From: DAIQON01 sp036787835
Lineage (GTDB): Bacteria; Patescibacteriota; Saccharimonadia; Saccharimonadales; UBA4665
Direction of reading: 5' to 3'
Assembly (NCBI GenBank): GCA_036787835.1
Contig: DAIQON010000004.1
Coordinates: forward strand, 5,287 to 69,286
Length of the DNA: 64,000 nt
A program made the position numbers and the translations under genes. The notes under the pieces are model-generated. The model was not told where the DNA came from. It ran no database searches and saw only the letters and a program-made list of their open reading frames with translations. How positions within the stretch are numbered: position 1 is the stretch's first letter; every line of letters starts with the position of its first letter. Shown here in pieces: positions 8,225 through 16,231 of the stretch.

Positions 8225-8252
8225 TATAATTAGGTAAATAACAAATAAGGAG
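8225..8252 (+). promoter_or_regulatory. ppa -10 box and Shine-Dalgarno
   Basis: TATAAT (8225-8230) is followed by AAGGAG (8247-8252), five nt before the ppa ATG. This is a conventional leadered gene, unlike many others in this window. Confidence 0.6.
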
Positions 8253-8257
8253 CATCG

Positions 8258-8785
8258 ATGCCTGACTATAATAAAAATCTTGAACCTGGCGACTATAACA
8301 ACGGCACCATCAACACTGTAATCGAAATACCGATGGGCAGTATGCTTAAAATTGAATGGGATCGACAGAGGTCAGCCTTTGCTCTTGACCGCGTAGAGCC
8401 AAAGATCTATGCCAAGCCTGTTAACTACGGCTTTATACCAGGAACAATTGATGAGGATGGTGACGAGCTAGATACTCTTGTTGTTACTGAAGAACCATTA
8501 CCAACTGGGATATGGCTAGAAGCCAAGATTGTTGGCATTATGAACTTCGAAGACGGCGGCGAAATGGACTATAAAATTGTCTGTGTGCCCGCCGATGACC
8601 GTAATACTGGTGACTCTATCAACTCGTTAGATGATCTAGGCGAACGTTGGAAGCAGCAAATTACCGAACACTTTAATCATTACAAAGACCTTAAAAAGCC
8701 TGGCACTACCATCGTTCATGGCTGGGGTAATGTTGATGATGCAAAGAAAATAATTGCTGAGTGTATCGAACGTCACAAAACTTAA
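8258..8785 (+). CDS. ppa: inorganic pyrophosphatase
   Basis: The 175-residue protein is a family I soluble pyrophosphatase, which hydrolyses PPi to drive biosynthetic reactions. It shows the substrate-binding start IEIPMGSMLKIEWD, the NYGFIPGT motif, and the metal-binding DEDGDELDTLVV region that corresponds to the family signature D-x-D-x-x-D. Length matches bacterial hexameric enzymes. The start is fixed by AAGGAG at a 5-nt spacing. A 9-bp stem-loop follows the stop codon. Confidence 0.96.
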   Translation: MPDYNKNLEPGDYNNGTINTVIEIPMGSMLKIEWDRQRSAFALDRVEPKIYAKPVNYGFIPGTIDEDGDELDTLVVTEEPLPTGIWLEAKIVGIMNFEDGGEMDYKIVCVPADDRNTGDSINSLDDLGERWKQQITEHFNHYKDLKKPGTTIVHGWGNVDDAKKIIAECIERHKT

Positions 8786-8789
8786 GCAT

Positions 8790-8816
8790 TTAACTAAAGC
8801 TAGTGTATTTAGTTAA
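8790..8816 (+). repeat. stem-loop after ppa
   Basis: Perfect 9-base arms TTAACTAAA and TTTAGTTAA flank a 9-nt loop just after the ppa stop. No U-tract follows, so it is a weak terminator or mRNA 3' end structure. Confidence 0.45.
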
Positions 8817-8909
8817 CTGGGCCAAATTGACTATGCCTTGCATATAGTTCGGATATAGACGTAGAATATAAACATAAACAATTTGAAACGAAAGATGGGG
8901 TGAAACAAA

Positions 8910-9953
8910 GTGAAGACTAGGGTAGCAATTAATGGATTTGGACGAATTGGTAGGAACGCCTTTAAAATTGCTTTCGCAAGAAGCGATATTGAAATAATCG
9001 CAATTAATGACTTAACAGATACCAAGACTTTGGCTTATCTTCTAAAGCACGACTCAAACTATGGGACTTATGATAAAGATGTGTCGTTTGATGACGACAA
9101 TATAATTGTTGATGGCAAGCACATTAAGGTACTGGCTGAGCGTGAACCAACAGCGCTGCCATGGAAAGACCTAAATATTGACGTAGTTATTGAAAGTACT
9201 GGTTTCTTTGTCGAGCCAGATAAAGCTCGGGCGCACACTGCTGCTGGAGCCAAGAAAGTAGTTATTAGCGCACCGGCTAAAGGCGAAAGTGCCGATAGTG
9301 CAGTCACCGTAGTACTTGGCGTAAATGACGATCAACTAGAAGGCGACCATGACATTATTAGTAATGCATCATGTACAACTAACTGTATTACACCAGTCGC
9401 TGGAGTGATTGAGGCTGCTTTTGGTATTGAAAAGCTGATGATGACTACTATTCATAGCTACACTGCATCACAGCACCTACAAGACGGTCCAGGCAAAAAT
9501 CTTCGTGAAGACCGAGCCGGAGCTCAAAACCTTACACCAACCTCAACTGGTGCATCAATTGCTGCAGCTAAGGCCCTACCAGCTCTAGCTGGAATATTCG
9601 GCGGCTTTGAAGTCCGTGTACCTACCCCAGTAGTTAGTCTGGCTGATTTTGTTATCTTAACTAAGAAAGATGTAACACCAGAAGAAGTAAATGCCGCCTT
9701 CAAAAAAGCGGCAAAAGAGCCTTTTTACCAAGGTATCCTTGCTGTAAGTGAAGAAGAACTAGTCAGCACTGACTATATCGGCAACAGCCATTCTGCAACC
9801 GTCGACCTGGGCCTAACCGCCGTCGTCGGTGGAAACATGCTAAAAGTCGTTGCTTGGTATGACAATGAATGGGGTTACAGCAACCGACTAGTTGAGGTTG
9901 TAGCCGACAGCGGACGAATATTGCACCGTTCAAGCGAACATAAGCACGACTAA
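8910..9953 (+). CDS. gapA: glyceraldehyde-3-phosphate dehydrogenase, type I
   Basis: The 347-residue enzyme oxidises glyceraldehyde 3-phosphate to 1,3-bisphosphoglycerate with NAD+. The N-terminal Rossmann motif is INGFGRIGRNAF, Asp34 in IND is the residue usually linked to NAD+ preference, the catalytic C155 sits in SNASCTTNCITP, and the WYDNEWGYSNR signature is near the C terminus. The start is a GTG with an AGATGGGG Shine-Dalgarno upstream. It heads a run of sugar-phosphate genes: rpiB starts 12 bp after its stop, and rpe, the transketolase genes and aldolase follow. Confidence 0.97.
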   Translation: MKTRVAINGFGRIGRNAFKIAFARSDIEIIAINDLTDTKTLAYLLKHDSNYGTYDKDVSFDDDNIIVDGKHIKVLAEREPTALPWKDLNIDVVIESTGFFVEPDKARAHTAAGAKKVVISAPAKGESADSAVTVVLGVNDDQLEGDHDIISNASCTTNCITPVAGVIEAAFGIEKLMMTTIHSYTASQHLQDGPGKNLREDRAGAQNLTPTSTGASIAAAKALPALAGIFGGFEVRVPTPVVSLADFVILTKKDVTPEEVNAAFKKAAKEPFYQGILAVSEEELVSTDYIGNSHSATVDLGLTAVVGGNMLKVVAWYDNEWGYSNRLVEVVADSGRILHRSSEHKHD

Positions 9954-9964
9954 GAGATAAGCAA

Positions 9965-10414
9965 ATGAAAATCTTTATTGGGTCGGACCACAATGGCTTC
10001 AAGTATAAGAAGCAGATTATAGACTATCTAAGATCTTTAAAATACGAAGTTGTTGATGTCGGTGATAAAGTACTTGATCCAGAAGACGATTTTCCTAAGT
10101 TTGCTTCTGAAGTAGTCGACCTACTTCTCAGCAGCAACGACAAGACAGACAAGGCAATACTAGTCTGCGGTAGCGGTCAAGGCATGTGTATGGCGGCTAA
10201 TAGATTTAAGGGAATACGAGCTAGTCTTTGCTGGAATGTAACAGAGGCATTTGATTCTCGAAATGATGACGATAGCAATGTCCTCTGTCTCAGCGCTCAT
10301 CAGTTAAACTTTGAGGAAATTAAGGCCATAACAAGCAGTTATCTTAATACCCCGTTTGCCGCTGCTCCACGTTATATTAGACGGATTAAACAGCTTGATC
10401 AGCTAGGTGGCTAA
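9965..10414 (+). CDS. rpiB: ribose-5-phosphate isomerase B
   Basis: The 149-residue protein belongs to the RpiB/LacAB family, which interconverts ribose 5-phosphate and ribulose 5-phosphate. Visible are the phosphate-binding start IFIGSDHNGF, the catalytic Cys68 in LVCGSGQGMCMAANRF and the RNDDDSNVLCLSAH segment. It follows gapA by 12 bp and its end overlaps the ribosome-binding region of rpe, which points to co-transcription. LacA/LacB function is unlikely because no lactose pathway genes are nearby. Confidence 0.93.
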   Translation: MKIFIGSDHNGFKYKKQIIDYLRSLKYEVVDVGDKVLDPEDDFPKFASEVVDLLLSSNDKTDKAILVCGSGQGMCMAANRFKGIRASLCWNVTEAFDSRNDDDSNVLCLSAHQLNFEEIKAITSSYLNTPFAAAPRYIRRIKQLDQLGG

Positions 10415-10418
10415 GACA

Positions 10419-11063
10419 ATGGCATATAAAGTAGTTCCGACGATTACCGCTAAGGACGAGGTAGACTATCGGCGTCAAATCGATAATGTTCGTAATTATG
10501 CTGAGGCGCTACACATTGATCTGATGGATGGTAAATTTGCCCCCAGTATATCTCCACCCTTAGAACACACTTGGTGGCCACACGAGCTAAAGGCATATAT
10601 CCACTTAATGTTTGAAAATCCGATGGACTATCTAGATCAGCTGATTAGATTAAAGCCGCACATGGTAATTATCCATAACGAGGTAACGGTTCATCATATG
10701 CACTTTGCGGCTGAGCTTCATAAACACGGCATTGAGGCGGGACTGGCTATTTTACAAGAGACACCAATTGAATGGGCCTATCAGATAATGCATTCATTTG
10801 ATCAGATGTTAGTTTTCTCCGGTAAACTTGGCTACCACGGAGGGACGGCAGACCTGGGGCTGCTCGATAAGGTCAAAAAGATTAAACAACATCATCCTGA
10901 GGCTGAAATAGCTTGGGACGGCGGAATTAATGATCAGAATGCCTTAGCCTTAGTTGAAGGCGGAGTAAATGTTCTAAACGTAGGTGGCTATATTCAAGAT
11001 AGCTCCGAGCCTAAAGCTGCTTATGATAAAATAGAAATGGAACTAAAAAATAAAAATGCCTAA
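10419..11063 (+). CDS. rpe: ribulose-phosphate 3-epimerase family protein
   Basis: The product is a TIM-barrel protein of the Rpe family, which interconverts ribulose 5-phosphate and xylulose 5-phosphate. It shows the metal-binding LHIDLMDGKFAPS strand, an IHLMFENP strand, and the C-terminal DGGIN phosphate-binding loop followed by GVNVLNVGG. The ATG at 10419 is preferred over the GTG at 10407 because AGGTGG (10405-10410) sits 8 nt before it; the GTG overlaps that ribosome-binding site. It is somewhat divergent from standard Rpe (HNEV, LQETPIEWAY), so another sugar-phosphate epimerase activity is possible. It overlaps the transketolase gene by 8 bp. Confidence 0.85.
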   Translation: MAYKVVPTITAKDEVDYRRQIDNVRNYAEALHIDLMDGKFAPSISPPLEHTWWPHELKAYIHLMFENPMDYLDQLIRLKPHMVIIHNEVTVHHMHFAAELHKHGIEAGLAILQETPIEWAYQIMHSFDQMLVFSGKLGYHGGTADLGLLDKVKKIKQHHPEAEIAWDGGINDQNALALVEGGVNVLNVGGYIQDSSEPKAAYDKIEMELKNKNA

Positions 11064-11910
11064 TTACTCTATAGAACAACTAGAAACAATCGCTAATGAC
11101 ATCCGAGAAGATATCATTAATATGCTGGTGGCTGCAGGTAGTGGCCATGGTGCCGGACCGCTTGGTCTAGCCGATATCTTTACTGCTCTCTATTTTGAAG
11201 TTATGAAACACGACCCCAAAAAACCAGATTGGGACGAAAGAGACATCTTACTACTTAGCAATGGTCACTGCGTGCCGGTACGTTATGCGACCATGGCCCA
11301 TGCTGGCTATTTACCTGTCAGTGAACTCAAAACGCTTCGTAAATTCGGTAGCCGCCTCCAAGGTCATCCAGAGCGTAGTCGCTTACCTGGACTTGAGAAC
11401 ACCTCAGGCCCACTTGGCTGCGGTCTATCTCAGGCAGCCGGGATGGCATTGGCCCTTAATATGAACAACCAAAACCACCGCTGGGTCTACGTAGTGATGG
11501 GAGACGGTGAAATTAACGAAGGCAATATCTGGGAAGGGGCAATGCTGGCGGCCAAGTACAAGTTGAGTAACATTACGGCAATACTTGACCGAAATAACAT
11601 CCAGATTGATGGCCCGACTGAGTACGTTATGCCTCTTGAGGACCTGCGCGGTAAATGGGAATCATTCGGCTGGCATGTAATTGAGATTGATGGCAACAAC
11701 ATTGAAGCAGTAATAGACGCCACAGCAATGGCTAAAGCAATAACTGAAAAACCAGTTATTATAATCGCTCATACAATCCCAGGCAAAGGTGTCGACTTTA
11801 TGGAATTTGATTACCACTGGCACAGCGGTGCGCCGAACCATGAGCAAGCAATTAAAGCTCTAAAAGAACTTAGAACCCTGGGCGGACGTATCAGGAGCGA
11901 ACATGAGTAG
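11056..11910 (+). CDS. transketolase, N-terminal (TPP-binding) subunit
   Basis: The 284-residue protein is the thiamine-diphosphate-binding half of a split transketolase. It contains the GSGHGAGPLGLADIFTALYF start, HPERSRLPGLENTSGPLG, and the TPP/Mg motif GDGEINEGNIWEGAMLAA with the matching NN of DRNNIQIDG. The Pyr domain is encoded separately at 12184. Split transketolases are widespread in archaea and some bacteria. Here the two halves are separated by a small membrane-protein gene with overlapping ends. The enzyme moves two-carbon units between sugar phosphates in the non-oxidative pentose phosphate pathway. Confidence 0.94.
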   Translation: MPNYSIEQLETIANDIREDIINMLVAAGSGHGAGPLGLADIFTALYFEVMKHDPKKPDWDERDILLLSNGHCVPVRYATMAHAGYLPVSELKTLRKFGSRLQGHPERSRLPGLENTSGPLGCGLSQAAGMALALNMNNQNHRWVYVVMGDGEINEGNIWEGAMLAAKYKLSNITAILDRNNIQIDGPTEYVMPLEDLRGKWESFGWHVIEIDGNNIEAVIDATAMAKAITEKPVIIIAHTIPGKGVDFMEFDYHWHSGAPNHEQAIKALKELRTLGGRIRSEHE

Positions 11911-12187
11911 ATATAAACGTCCTTCATTCAAGGTTCTGTCGTTAACTTGGCTAGTAGCCTTGCTTAGTACTCTTATGGTTGCTATCTCCAGTTATGCTGT
12001 CTGGCAAGATGTCATAAGTTTTCGTTCATGCAACGTGAACAGTAGTGATCTAGGTGTTTCGACTTGTGGCAAAGCCTCAATTAACCCAGGTGACGGACTA
12101 CTTATCTTCCTATTTATCTGCTCAGTTCTACTTGTTCTGGCCTTATTTACCCATGCATTTAGATTAACCAGGAGACCAACTGCATGA
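11903..12187 (+). CDS. small two-helix membrane protein inside the transketolase operon
   Basis: The 94-residue protein was not recognised. It has a basic N terminus, a first hydrophobic helix (about residues 13-34), an external loop of about 35 residues with two cysteines in SCNVNSSDLGVSTCGK (possible disulfide), a second helix (about 65-86) and a basic tail. Its start overlaps the upstream transketolase gene by 8 bp and its stop overlaps the downstream half by 4 bp (ATGA), so translation of all three is coupled. It could recruit transketolase to the membrane or simply be co-expressed. The overlaps make it a real gene; the function is unknown. Confidence 0.75.
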   Translation: MSRYKRPSFKVLSLTWLVALLSTLMVAISSYAVWQDVISFRSCNVNSSDLGVSTCGKASINPGDGLLIFLFICSVLLVLALFTHAFRLTRRPTA

Positions 12188-13155
12188 GTAATATGCACTT
12201 AGCAGATTATCTAAATAAGCCGGAAATGTCCCCAAACCGTAAAGGCTTTGGCGAAGGCCTACTTGAAGCCGGTAAACTAGACGAAAACGTCGTAGCTGCT
12301 TGTGCCGACTTAACAGAATCAACTCAGATGTATCTATTTAGAGATGAATTTCCTGATCGATTTATTGAAATTGGTGTAGCCGAACAAAACCTAGTCACCG
12401 TCGCCAGTGGTATGTCAGCAATAGGAAAAATACCTTTTGTTTCAAGTTATGCCGCCTTCAGCCCAGGTCGAAACTGGGAACAAATCCGGACTACAATTTG
12501 TCTTAATGATCGCCCAGTCAAAGTAATAGGTTCACACGCTGGTGTTAGTGTTGGTCCAGACGGTGCGACCCACCAAATGCTAGAAGATATTGCCTTAATG
12601 CGGGCATTGCCTAATATGGTCGTTATTGCGCCTTGTGATGCAGTTGAAGCCAAGAAGGCGACTCTGGCTATGGCTAAAGACCCAAGACCTAACTATATGA
12701 GGCTTGCAAGAGAAGCAGTCGCCACCATAACGACACCTGATACACCTTTCGTTATTGGTAAGGCCTACAAGTTTGCTGAAGGTGACGACGTGAGCATTAT
12801 TTCTACTGGAACAATGACCTACCAGGCCTTACTAGCAGTAGAGATGCTTAAAAAAGATGGCATCTCAGCAGAGGTAATACACGTACCGACCATCAAACCA
12901 CTAGACGAATACGAGATTCTTGCTAGCGTAGCTAAGACTAAAGCCGTTGTAACGGTCGAAGAGGGGCAAATTATTGGTGGACTAGGTGGCGCTATTAGCG
13001 AACTGCTCGGTGAAAACCTGCCAGTTCCAATTAAGCGAGTTGGGATCAACGATCACTTTGGTGAATCTGGCGAGCCGAATGAGCTTTTGGCCCATTTCGG
13101 CTTAGATGCTAAGCACGTTAGACTCGCAGTACATCATGTGCTAAATAAAAAATGA
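12184..13155 (+). CDS. transketolase, C-terminal (Pyr plus C-domain) subunit
   Basis: The 323-residue protein is the second half of the split transketolase. The Pyr domain shows the cofactor-activating glutamate in RFIEIGVAEQNLVTVASG and an FVSSYAAFSPGR segment, followed by a C-terminal transketolase domain (about 190-320) with EEGQIIGGLGGAI. It must assemble with the protein encoded at 11056 to form an active site at the interface. The start overlaps the upstream membrane-protein stop, and its own TGA overlaps the ATG of the EamA transporter. Confidence 0.94.
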   Translation: MSNMHLADYLNKPEMSPNRKGFGEGLLEAGKLDENVVAACADLTESTQMYLFRDEFPDRFIEIGVAEQNLVTVASGMSAIGKIPFVSSYAAFSPGRNWEQIRTTICLNDRPVKVIGSHAGVSVGPDGATHQMLEDIALMRALPNMVVIAPCDAVEAKKATLAMAKDPRPNYMRLAREAVATITTPDTPFVIGKAYKFAEGDDVSIISTGTMTYQALLAVEMLKKDGISAEVIHVPTIKPLDEYEILASVAKTKAVVTVEEGQIIGGLGGAISELLGENLPVPIKRVGINDHFGESGEPNELLAHFGLDAKHVRLAVHHVLNKK

Positions 13156-14039
13156 CTTGGCAAGTAATAATGCTTTTTCAGAACTTGTTTGCAGCACTAT
13201 TTGCTGTAAATTCAAGATCACTCGCACTTAAGTTCAAAAATGCCACATTACCCCTAAATTTGTCTATTTTCTTTGCGTTTTCTATGAGTGCAATTTTGTA
13301 TGACAAATACCTTGGATTTAATACTGTTAACATACAACTTTTTGACAAATACCTTGGACTATTTATTTTAGCTGGGGCTTGTTTTGCAGTAACAAATATT
13401 CTGAGTTACATTGTCTTTGAATATGTCGATGCAGCAGTAGCTAGCCTGTTTTCTACACTAAATATAATTGCCTCAGTAGTTCTTTCAACTCTAATAATTC
13501 ATGAAGGTTTAAGCCTAACTCAAATTATTGGCGCTGCAATTCTAATATTCTCAATTCAGCTTATAGTCTCAATTAATGTAAGCCGCAAAAAACATAAGCA
13601 GATTGGGAAAGCGATAATTCTATCTATTCTCGCGGCAGCATTTTTTTCTACAGCTACGGTAACTGAAAAGTATCTATTAGGTAAGGTTAACCTGCCCACT
13701 TATTTAACGTTTGGTTGGGGATTCCAGTTTTTGGGTGTAATTACTATTGCCATATTGTTTTCAAGAAGAATAAATGCTAATTTTGGTCTGTTCAAAAATA
13801 TGTTATTTTGGAAACTAGCGCTTCCAGCGGTTTTACTAAGAGTTCTAGGTGGGCTTCTGTATATTCTTTCCTTAAGAATATCGAACAATCTATCACTCAT
13901 ATCCGTTGTATCAGGTCTAAAAATAATACTAGCAGCACTGTTAGCAGCTGTAATTTTAAAAGAAAAAGACTTTTTAAAACGAAAACTAGAAGCGGCGTTC
14001 ACGTCCTCTATTGGAATTGCTTTAATATTCTGGAAATGA
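13152..14039 (+). CDS. EamA/DMT-type transporter
   Basis: The 295-residue protein has about ten hydrophobic helices arranged as two five-helix halves, typical of the drug/metabolite transporter superfamily. An EamA-like pattern (VDAAVASLFSTLNIIASVVLSTLIIHEGLS) ends the first half, and KEKDFLKRKL ends the second. The substrate is unknown; a sugar phosphate or metabolite would fit the operon. The start overlaps the transketolase stop (ATGA). The gene is visibly richer in A and T, with more T-ending codons, than its neighbours; some of this comes from its membrane composition, but recent acquisition is possible. It ends with TGA. Confidence 0.8.
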   Translation: MTWQVIMLFQNLFAALFAVNSRSLALKFKNATLPLNLSIFFAFSMSAILYDKYLGFNTVNIQLFDKYLGLFILAGACFAVTNILSYIVFEYVDAAVASLFSTLNIIASVVLSTLIIHEGLSLTQIIGAAILIFSIQLIVSINVSRKKHKQIGKAIILSILAAAFFSTATVTEKYLLGKVNLPTYLTFGWGFQFLGVITIAILFSRRINANFGLFKNMLFWKLALPAVLLRVLGGLLYILSLRISNNLSLISVVSGLKIILAALLAAVILKEKDFLKRKLEAAFTSSIGIALIFWK

Positions 14040-14040
14040 T

Positions 14041-14069
14041 TTGCAAGCATAAGTATTATTCTATAAAGT
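14041..14069 (+). promoter_or_regulatory. fba promoter, leaderless type
   Basis: TTGCAA (14041-14046) and TAAAGT (14064-14069) are 17 nt apart, and the ATG follows after 7 nt with no Shine-Dalgarno sequence. An overlapping TATAAA (14062-14067) is an alternative -10. Confidence 0.55.
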
Positions 14070-14076
14070 TAACGCT

Positions 14077-14991
14077 ATGCCGTTAACACTACCTGAAATA
14101 CGACGTAACTGCCAAAAAGCTAGGCAACGAATGGCACAAGCCAAACAAGAACACTGGGCTTTTGGTGCTTTTAACCTAGACGATGAGGCAACTCTTAAGG
14201 CAGTATGTATGGCCGCTGCCAAGCATAATGCACCAGTGCTAGTTGAGGTAAGCCAGGGCGAAGTTGATGATATTGGCCTAGATAACGTTCGTGACCTTGT
14301 AGATAACTTCAAGTACACCTATAGCGTCGAGATCTATGTCAATCTTGACCATAGCCCTAGTGTTGAAGCTGCCAAGATGGGTATTGAAGCTGGCTTTGAG
14401 TTTATCCATATAGATGTATCCCAAGCTAATCATGATGCCACTGACGGCGAAATCGTTGATGCAACTAAACAGATTGTTGACTATGCCAGACTGACTGGCG
14501 CACTCGTCGAAAGTGAACCGCATTACTTTGGCGGTGGCTCCAACGTCTTTAAAGAAAATATCGATTATGATGAAGTTAGAAAGACCTTCTCCACACCAGA
14601 AGGTGCTAGTCAGTTTGTATCAGCCACCGGAATTGATACTTTTGCCGCTGCCATCGGTAACCTGCACGGTAAATACCCAGTACCTAAAGTACTCGATCTT
14701 GAACTATTGAAGCGAATACGCGATGCAATTGATTGCAACATCTCACTTCACGGTGGTAGCGATACGCCAGGTCACTATTTCAGAGAGGCAGTTAAGATTG
14801 GGGTGACTAAAATCAATATTAATTCAGACATGCGCTTTGCCTATAGGACAGCCCTAGAACAGATACTTAAAGAGTCGCCTGATGAATACTCGGTCGCTAA
14901 ATTAATAAGCAAAAAGGTCATACCGGCAGTTGCAGAAGTGGTTGAATCGAAACTAGCCGACTTTAACTCAATAGGTAAGGCTGTAGTCTAG
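14077..14991 (+). CDS. fba: class II fructose-bisphosphate aldolase
   Basis: The 304-residue enzyme is a zinc-dependent aldolase that cleaves fructose 1,6-bisphosphate or joins triose phosphates. The expected metal ligands are all present: His in VNLDHSPS, Glu in LVESEPHYFGGGSN, His in IGNLHGKYP and His in SLHGGSD. The phosphate loop KININSDMR is also there. It may act on other bisphosphates or on tagatose bisphosphate. It has its own leaderless-type promoter and a clear terminator hairpin overlapping its stop codon, so it can be transcribed alone as well as from the upstream operon. Confidence 0.93.
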   Translation: MPLTLPEIRRNCQKARQRMAQAKQEHWAFGAFNLDDEATLKAVCMAAAKHNAPVLVEVSQGEVDDIGLDNVRDLVDNFKYTYSVEIYVNLDHSPSVEAAKMGIEAGFEFIHIDVSQANHDATDGEIVDATKQIVDYARLTGALVESEPHYFGGGSNVFKENIDYDEVRKTFSTPEGASQFVSATGIDTFAAAIGNLHGKYPVPKVLDLELLKRIRDAIDCNISLHGGSDTPGHYFREAVKIGVTKININSDMRFAYRTALEQILKESPDEYSVAKLISKKVIPAVAEVVESKLADFNSIGKAVV

Positions 14992-15013
14992 CGTACGACG
15001 CTAGCTGTTTTAT
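14988..15013 (+). terminator. intrinsic terminator after fba
   Basis: Perfect 7-bp arms CTAGCGT and ACGCTAG flank an ACG triloop, followed by CTGTTTTAT. The left arm includes the fba stop codon. Confidence 0.7.
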
Positions 15014-15080
15014 ATGGTCCGTGATAAACTTCTAAAATATAAGCATTAACATTTTACTTTAGAGAGAGGTGGGAACAGTC

Positions 15081-16085
15081 GTGGCAGAAGCTCCTGATGT
15101 TGTTAGTATAGGTGACATAGTTACCGACGCATTTATCAAATTAATAGATGACCAGGCAAAAATTATACCCGAGGGAGACAATAAGCTTCTAGCAATGAAT
15201 TTTGGCACAAAGTTGCCTTATGATCACGTTGAAATAATCGAAGCCGTAGGAAACGCTGCAAATGCGGCTGTTGCTTTCGCTAGATTGGGCCTGAATAGTG
15301 CTTTTGTCACTAATGTTGGTGGCGATACTCACGGCCGAGATATGATCGCGGCATTACATAAAAATGATGTCGATACTCGCTTCGTTAGAATTAATCATGA
15401 CAAAAAGAGCAACTACCACTACGTTCTTTGGTATAAAGAGGAACGAACAATCTTAATTAAGCATGAAGAATATGACTACCACTGGCCACATCTACGTCCG
15501 AATGAAACACCTAAGTGGCTTTATTTTAGCTCAATTAGTGAACACGCCATTGAATACCATGATCAAGTTAGTGACTGGCTAGACGAACATAAAGACGTCA
15601 AATTAGCCTTCCAACCAGGTACTTTTCAGATGGCCGCAGGCGTTCATCGCCTAAAGCGAATCTATGAGCGAAGCGAAGTATTGATTCTCAACCGTGAAGA
15701 AGCAGTATTAGTCGGTGGTGGTAAGCACGAGGACCTAAATGACTTATTCGAGCACTTACATAAACTAGGGCCTAAGATTGTCGTTATAACAGATGGTCCA
15801 AACGGCGCTTATGCCAGTGATGGCGTTAATCAATGGCAAATGCCACTTTACCCGGATCCAGCACCTCCAACAGATAGAACCGGGGCAGGTGATTCATTCG
15901 CATCAACTTTTGTTGCAGCAATTATTAAGGGTGCAGATATAGAGAGTGCCTTGCTTTGGGCGCCAATTAACTCAATGAGCGTTGTTCAAAGAGTCGGTGC
16001 TCAATCCGGCCTATTAAGTGACTTCCAGCTCCAAGCATACCTAAGGCATGCTCCCGACTGGTACCATCCAAAAAAGATTAAATAA
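15081..16085 (+). CDS. PfkB family sugar kinase
   Basis: The 334-residue protein is a ribokinase/PfkB fold kinase. The N terminus has VVSIGDIVTDAFI, a substrate-binding region GNAANAAVAFARLGL, and the C-terminal anion-hole motif DRTGAGDSFAS with catalytic Asp. It transfers phosphate from ATP to a sugar or sugar phosphate. Being next to aldolase, phosphofructokinase activity is a reasonable guess, but adenosine kinase, ribokinase or fructokinase remain possible. The start is taken as GTG 15081 because AGAGGTGGG lies just upstream at normal spacing; an in-frame GTG at 15069 overlaps that site. It lies after the fba terminator, so it is probably a separate unit. Confidence 0.85.
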   Translation: MAEAPDVVSIGDIVTDAFIKLIDDQAKIIPEGDNKLLAMNFGTKLPYDHVEIIEAVGNAANAAVAFARLGLNSAFVTNVGGDTHGRDMIAALHKNDVDTRFVRINHDKKSNYHYVLWYKEERTILIKHEEYDYHWPHLRPNETPKWLYFSSISEHAIEYHDQVSDWLDEHKDVKLAFQPGTFQMAAGVHRLKRIYERSEVLILNREEAVLVGGGKHEDLNDLFEHLHKLGPKIVVITDGPNGAYASDGVNQWQMPLYPDPAPPTDRTGAGDSFASTFVAAIIKGADIESALLWAPINSMSVVQRVGAQSGLLSDFQLQAYLRHAPDWYHPKKIK

Positions 16086-16231
16086 AAATTTCCATAAGGA
16101 CTAACTTCTTCAAAGAACTAGGCGCTTATGTTAAGCTTAAGTTAGATTTTAAGGGTAAGTCTATTTAAGTGCAAAATATGCTAAAACAAAGACCTAGCTT
16201 ACGCCGAATAGGGCAGTTATAAAGGGTAATT

